Shown here: piece after piece, positions 5,614-8,740 of the stretch
Position numbering within the stretch: position 1 is the stretch's first letter
How the letters are laid out: every line of letters begins with the position of its first letter
Notes under the pieces: generated by a model
Database searches by the model: none
Seen by the model: only the letters and a program-made list of their open reading frames with translations
Told to the model about the DNA's origin: nothing
Translations under genes and position numbers: made by a program
NCBI GenBank assembly: GCA_026984895.1
Contig: JALSRF010000398.1
Span: 1 to 8,740 of the forward strand
Source of the DNA: Paracoccaceae bacterium
GTDB taxonomy: Bacteria > Pseudomonadota > Alphaproteobacteria > Rhodobacterales > Rhodobacteraceae
DNA length: 8,740 bases
Reading direction: 5' to 3'

Positions 5614-5643
5614 TTGACCCTCCCGCTGCCCTGCGGCCTTAAT
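5614..5643 (+). promoter_or_regulatory. Sigma70-type promoter of the BMP-family ABC transporter operon
   Basis: TTGACC (5614-5619) and CTTAAT (5638-5643) are 18 bases apart. Transcription would start near 5650, giving a leader of about 80 bases. This and the 190-bp spacer separate the importer genes from rimI. Confidence 0.6.
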
Positions 5644-5702
5644 GTCGGATGATCATGCAAGATCTGCTCGCTTACCGGGGGTTGCCGACATCGACCGACC
5701 CC
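5642..5702 (+). promoter_or_regulatory. Two interlocking inverted repeats in the transporter leader
   Basis: ATGTCGG (5642-5648) pairs perfectly with CCGACAT (5685-5691). GGGGTTG (5678-5684) pairs with CGACCCC (5696-5702), with one G-U pair. The 5' arm of the second stem lies inside the loop of the first and directly abuts its 3' arm, the arrangement of an H-type pseudoknot. A caveat is that the first arm overlaps the predicted -10 box, so it would not be transcribed from that promoter; it could then be a DNA operator or need an upstream start. I could not match it to a known riboswitch. Confidence 0.3.
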
Positions 5703-5730
5703 TTGAAAAACAGATAACTGGGAGAGAAAA

Positions 5731-6723
5731 ATGACCCTGATGCAGAAATTTCTTGGTGTGGCCGCAACACTGGCGCTTGGCGCCGGTGCCGCCATCGCCG
5801 AACCTGCAATCATCTTTGACCTTGGCGGCAAATTCGACAAGTCCTTCAACCAGGCGGCCTTTGCCGGTGCGACCCGCTGGGCCGAGGAAACCGGCGGCAC
5901 CTTCCGCGAGATCGAGCTGAGTTCGGAAGCGCAGCGCGAACAGGCCCTGCGCCGTTTTGCCGAAGCCGGCGCGAACCCCATCGTGATGACCGGCTTTGCC
6001 TTTGCCTCGGCGCTTGATACCGTGGCGCCCGATTTCCCGGACACCAAGTTTGCCATCGTCGATGTGAACTGGCTGGACCAGCCGAACGTGCGCGGCATCG
6101 GCTTTTCCGAGCACGAGGGCTCCTACCTGATGGGGATCGCCGCGGCCATGGCCTCGAAAACCGGCACCGTCAGCTTCGTTGGCGGCATGGACATCCCGCT
6201 GATCCGCAAGTTCGCCTGCGGCTATGTCCAGGGCGTCAAGGCCACGAAACCGGACATGAAGGTGATCCAGAACATGACCGGCACCACGCCGGCGGCCTGG
6301 AACGACCCGGTGAAGGGCGCCGAACTGACCAAGGCTCAGATCGCCCAGGGGTCCGACGTGGTGTTTGCCGCGGCCGGCGGAACCGGGGTTGGCGTTCTGC
6401 AGACCGCCGCCGACGAGGGCATCTATTCGATCGGCGTGGACAGCAACCAGAACTACCTGCACCCGGGCTCGGTTCTGACGTCGATGCTCAAGCGCGTGGA
6501 CAACGCCGTCTATGACGCGTTCAAGCAAGGCGCAGACCTTGAAACCGGCAACTTCACCATGGGCATTGCCAACGGCGGCATCGACTATGCGCTGGACGAA
6601 AACAACGCCTCGATCTTCACCGACGAGATGAAGGCCGCGCTGGATGCCGCCAAGGCGGGCATCGTCGACGGTTCGATCAAGGTGCACGACTACACCACCG
6701 ACGACAGCTGCCCGGTCGAATAA
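5731..6723 (+). CDS. BMP-family ABC transporter substrate-binding protein (PnrA-like, purine nucleoside type)
   Basis: This periplasmic binding protein of the Bmp/PnrA family captures the substrate for the ABC importer encoded next. Residues 1-23 form a signal peptide (one lysine, a hydrophobic Ala/Leu/Gly core, cleavage after AIA). No lipobox cysteine is present, so it should be soluble in the periplasm. The mature protein starts with strand AIIFDLGGKFDKSFNQAAF, where Asp30, Phe39 and Asn40 fall in the usual ligand site. GVDSNQ (Asp237) and SVLTSMLKRVD (Lys254) supply the other expected ribose-contacting region. The 330-residue length is typical. GGAG at 5721-5724, six bases before the ATG, favours this start over the ATG three codons on. 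The only cysteines are C163 and C327, a possible disulfide. The exact ligand (nucleoside, nucleobase or another small molecule) is inferred from family only. Confidence 0.92.
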   Translation: MTLMQKFLGVAATLALGAGAAIAEPAIIFDLGGKFDKSFNQAAFAGATRWAEETGGTFREIELSSEAQREQALRRFAEAGANPIVMTGFAFASALDTVAPDFPDTKFAIVDVNWLDQPNVRGIGFSEHEGSYLMGIAAAMASKTGTVSFVGGMDIPLIRKFACGYVQGVKATKPDMKVIQNMTGTTPAAWNDPVKGAELTKAQIAQGSDVVFAAAGGTGVGVLQTAADEGIYSIGVDSNQNYLHPGSVLTSMLKRVDNAVYDAFKQGADLETGNFTMGIANGGIDYALDENNASIFTDEMKAALDAAKAGIVDGSIKVHDYTTDDSCPVE

Positions 6724-6732
6724 GGCCTTGTC

Positions 6733-8304
6733 ATGACCGGCACGCAAACACAGGGGCGGCAGGCAGATGCCGCCCCAGCCATAGAACTGCGCGGCATTTC
6801 CAAGGCCTTCGGGCCGGTTCAGGCAAACAGGGACATTTCCCTTTCGGTGGCGCGCGGAACGATACACGGGATCATCGGCGAAAACGGCGCCGGGAAATCC
6901 ACGCTCATGTCCATTCTCTACGGTTTCTACCGGGCCGACAGCGGCGAGATTTTCATCGACGGCCGAAAGCGCGAGATCCAGGGCAGTCAGGATGCGATCG
7001 ATGCCGGCATCGGCATGGTGTTCCAGCACTTCAAGCTGGTGGAAAACTTCACCGTGCTAGAAAACGTGATCCTGGGGGCCGAGGACGGGCCGATGCTGCG
7101 CGAATCCCTGGCCAAGGCGCGCAGCACCCTGACCAGGCTCTCCGACGAATACGAACTGAGCGTGGAGCCGGACCGGCGGATCGAAGACCTGTCCGTGGGG
7201 CACCAGCAGCGCGTGGAAATCCTCAAGGCGCTTTACCGGCAGGCCAACATCCTGATTCTGGACGAACCGACCGGCGTGCTGACGCCCGCGGAAGCGGACC
7301 ACCTGTTTCGCATACTCAAGGGGCTGAAGGAACAGGGGAAAACCATCATCCTGATCACCCACAAGCTGCGTGAGATCATGGAGGTTACCGATACGGTCAG
7401 CGTGATGCGGCGCGGCGAGATGACCGCGACCGTGCGCACCGCCGACACCTCGCCCGAAGACCTTGCCGAGCGCATGGTGGGGCGAAAGGTCCTGCTGCGG
7501 GTGGAAAAGAAGCCCGCGGCCCCGGGCGCAACCGTGCTGAAGGTGGAAAACCTCAAGGTCGTGGACGAAGCCGGCGTCGAGCGCGTGAAAGGCATATCGC
7601 TGAACGTGCGCGCCGGGGAAATCCTGGGGATTGCCGGGGTCGCCGGGAACGGCCAGACCGAGCTTCTGGAAGTTCTGGGAGGATACCGGAACGCCTCTGG
7701 AAAGATCGAGATCAACGGCAGCGCCATCGACCTGAGCGGCCGGCATTCGGATGGCCAGTCCCGGCGCGCGCGCGGCATTGCCCATGTGCCCGAAGATCGC
7801 CAGGAAGAAGGGCTGGTGATGGAGTTTGCGGCCTGGGAAAATGCGATCTTCGGCTATCACAACGACCCGGCCTATCAGAAAAACGCGCTGTTCATGGACA
7901 ATCCCGGCATCCGCAAGGTGGCCGAGGGCAAGATGGAGCGCTTCGACATCCGGCCGCGCGACATCCAGTTGCCGGCGAAAAGCTTTTCCGGCGGAAACCA
8001 GCAGAAGATCGTCCTTGCCCGCGAGATCGAGCGCAACCCGGATCTCCTGCTGGTGGGCCAGCCGACACGGGGCGTGGACATCGGCGCGATCGAGTTCATC
8101 CACCAGCAGATCATCGCGCTGCGCGACAAGGGCAAGGCGATCCTTCTCGTCAGCGTGGAACTGGACGAGATCATGAGCCTTTCGGACCGAATCGCGGTGA
8201 TGTTCGACGGCCGCATCATGGGCGAACGCCTGCCCGCGCAGACCGACGAGAAGGACCTGGGCCTGCTGATGGCCGGGATCAACGAACGCAAGGGGGCCGC
8301 ATAG
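6733..8304 (+). CDS. BMP/nucleoside-type ABC transporter ATP-binding protein, two fused nucleotide-binding domains
   Basis: This cytoplasmic ATPase powers the importer. It is a 523-residue fusion of two nucleotide-binding domains, like RbsA/YufO. The first domain is canonical: Walker A GENGAGKST (49-57), signature LSVGHQQ (153-159) and Walker B ILIL followed by Asp177-Glu178-Pro-Thr. The second is degenerate at its ATP site: GVAGNGQTE (302-310) has Gln308 in place of the Walker A lysine, and LLLVGQPTRG has Gly442-Gln443 where Asp-Glu is usual. Its own signature FSGGNQQ (418-424) is intact and would complete the first domain's site. Thus one of the two composite sites probably hydrolyses ATP, as is common in this subfamily. 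The start lies nine bases after the binding-protein stop, and an AAGG ribosome site (6722-6725) overlaps that stop. The permease begins directly after its TAG. Confidence 0.95.
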   Translation: MTGTQTQGRQADAAPAIELRGISKAFGPVQANRDISLSVARGTIHGIIGENGAGKSTLMSILYGFYRADSGEIFIDGRKREIQGSQDAIDAGIGMVFQHFKLVENFTVLENVILGAEDGPMLRESLAKARSTLTRLSDEYELSVEPDRRIEDLSVGHQQRVEILKALYRQANILILDEPTGVLTPAEADHLFRILKGLKEQGKTIILITHKLREIMEVTDTVSVMRRGEMTATVRTADTSPEDLAERMVGRKVLLRVEKKPAAPGATVLKVENLKVVDEAGVERVKGISLNVRAGEILGIAGVAGNGQTELLEVLGGYRNASGKIEINGSAIDLSGRHSDGQSRRARGIAHVPEDRQEEGLVMEFAAWENAIFGYHNDPAYQKNALFMDNPGIRKVAEGKMERFDIRPRDIQLPAKSFSGGNQQKIVLAREIERNPDLLLVGQPTRGVDIGAIEFIHQQIIALRDKGKAILLVSVELDEIMSLSDRIAVMFDGRIMGERLPAQTDEKDLGLLMAGINERKGAA

Positions 8305-8740
8305 ATGGATCGGATGCCTCGCTGGGCGGATGTAATCCTGATTCCGCTCATCAACATCTTTCTGGCCTTCGTGGTTGCCGGGCTGGTGGTCCTTGCCATC
8401 GGTCAGAACCCGTTCGACATGATCTATTTCATGGTGAAAGGGGCGCTCGGCAGTTCCAACGGCATCGGCTACACGCTGTATTACGCCACCAATTTCATCT
8501 TCACCGGGCTGGCGTTTTCGGTGGCGATGCACGCCAAGCTGTTCAACATCGGCGGCGAAGGCCAGGCCTTGCTGGGCGGCATTGGCGCAGCGATCGTGCT
8601 GCTCGCGGTGCCCTGGCCGCACTGGATGCTGGCCCTGCCCTTCGCCATCGCCGGCGCGGGGCTGTTCGGGGCGACCTGGGCGGCGATACCGGCCTATCTT
8701 CAGGCCAGGCGCGGCAGCCATATCGTCATCACCACGATCA
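8305..8740 (+). CDS. BMP/nucleoside-type ABC transporter permease, first subunit (partial, runs off right edge)
   Basis: This membrane subunit of the importer starts at the ATG directly after the ATPase stop (TAGATG), with GGGGG at 8292-8296 as ribosome site. A second in-frame ATG three codons on is possible. The 145 visible codons contain hydrophobic segments at about residues 9-32, 57-75, 86-103 and 106-128. FNIGGEGQ (80-87) is characteristic of permeases paired with Bmp-type binding proteins (BPD_transp_2 family, like YufP). The final visible stretch PAYLQARRGSHIVITTI (129-145) is the cytoplasmic loop that usually docks on the ATPase. The frame is open to the edge; full proteins of this type run about 350 residues. 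A second permease gene would be expected next. Confidence 0.92.
   Translation, partial: MDRMPRWADVILIPLINIFLAFVVAGLVVLAIGQNPFDMIYFMVKGALGSSNGIGYTLYYATNFIFTGLAFSVAMHAKLFNIGGEGQALLGGIGAAIVLLAVPWPHWMLALPFAIAGAGLFGATWAAIPAYLQARRGSHIVITTI

Noticed and set aside
5650..5730. Known purine riboswitch
   Set aside because: I could not find the conserved three-way junction with its paired hairpin loops; only the two inverted repeats described are visible.
5653..7029. 458-codon minus-strand reading frame
   Set aside because: It is the antisense shadow of the binding-protein gene; His/Gly/Val-rich composition and no motif.
7057..8721. 554-codon minus-strand reading frame
   Set aside because: It is antisense to the ATPase and permease genes, whose motifs are unmistakable; no domain is visible in it.

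Overview
The window is GC-rich DNA with mostly short spacers. Gene order and protein style point to an alphaproteobacterium of the Rhodobacterales (Rhodobacter/Roseobacter relatives). This rests on recognising the proteins by eye, not on a database search. Nearly everything is ordinary core metabolism. I did not find a clear new multi-gene system. The odd material is in the spacers, in one catalytically dead membrane protein and in one repeat-expanded enzyme.

Layout. Bases 1-686 (minus strand) encode a rhomboid-fold membrane protein that runs to the left edge and lacks the rhomboid catalytic residues. It diverges from trpS (777-1799, tryptophanyl-tRNA synthetase) across a 90-bp spacer with an 11-bp direct repeat. 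A 284-bp spacer holding an 80-bp short-period tandem repeat and an 8-bp inverted repeat leads to a fold-type IV aminotransferase of the branched-chain type (2084-2947). Another repeat-laden spacer leads to a universal stress protein (3145-3600), whose start region is a 17-bp tandem duplication.

From 3741 a good sigma70-type promoter drives a compact group: a NifU/Nfu iron-sulfur scaffold (3795-4355), tsaB (4345-5010, t6A tRNA modification) and rimI (5007-5540, ribosomal protein S18 N-acetyltransferase). These overlap by 11 and 4 bp, so they look translationally coupled. RimI carries a low-complexity insertion built from six 9-bp units.

A second promoter (5614-5643) and a leader with two inverted repeats precede an ABC importer: a BMP/PnrA-type periplasmic binding protein (5731-6723), a double-domain ATPase (6733-8304) and a first permease subunit cut by the right edge (8305-8740). 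By family this should take up purine nucleosides or related nucleobases. The second permease and any catabolic genes would lie beyond the window.

A recurrent theme is imperfect tandem duplication with 7-18 bp periods. It occurs in most spacers (702-726, 1811-1890, 2946-3009, 3119-3152, 3631-3670) and once inside a gene (5424-5477). Replication slippage in GC-rich DNA is the simplest explanation.
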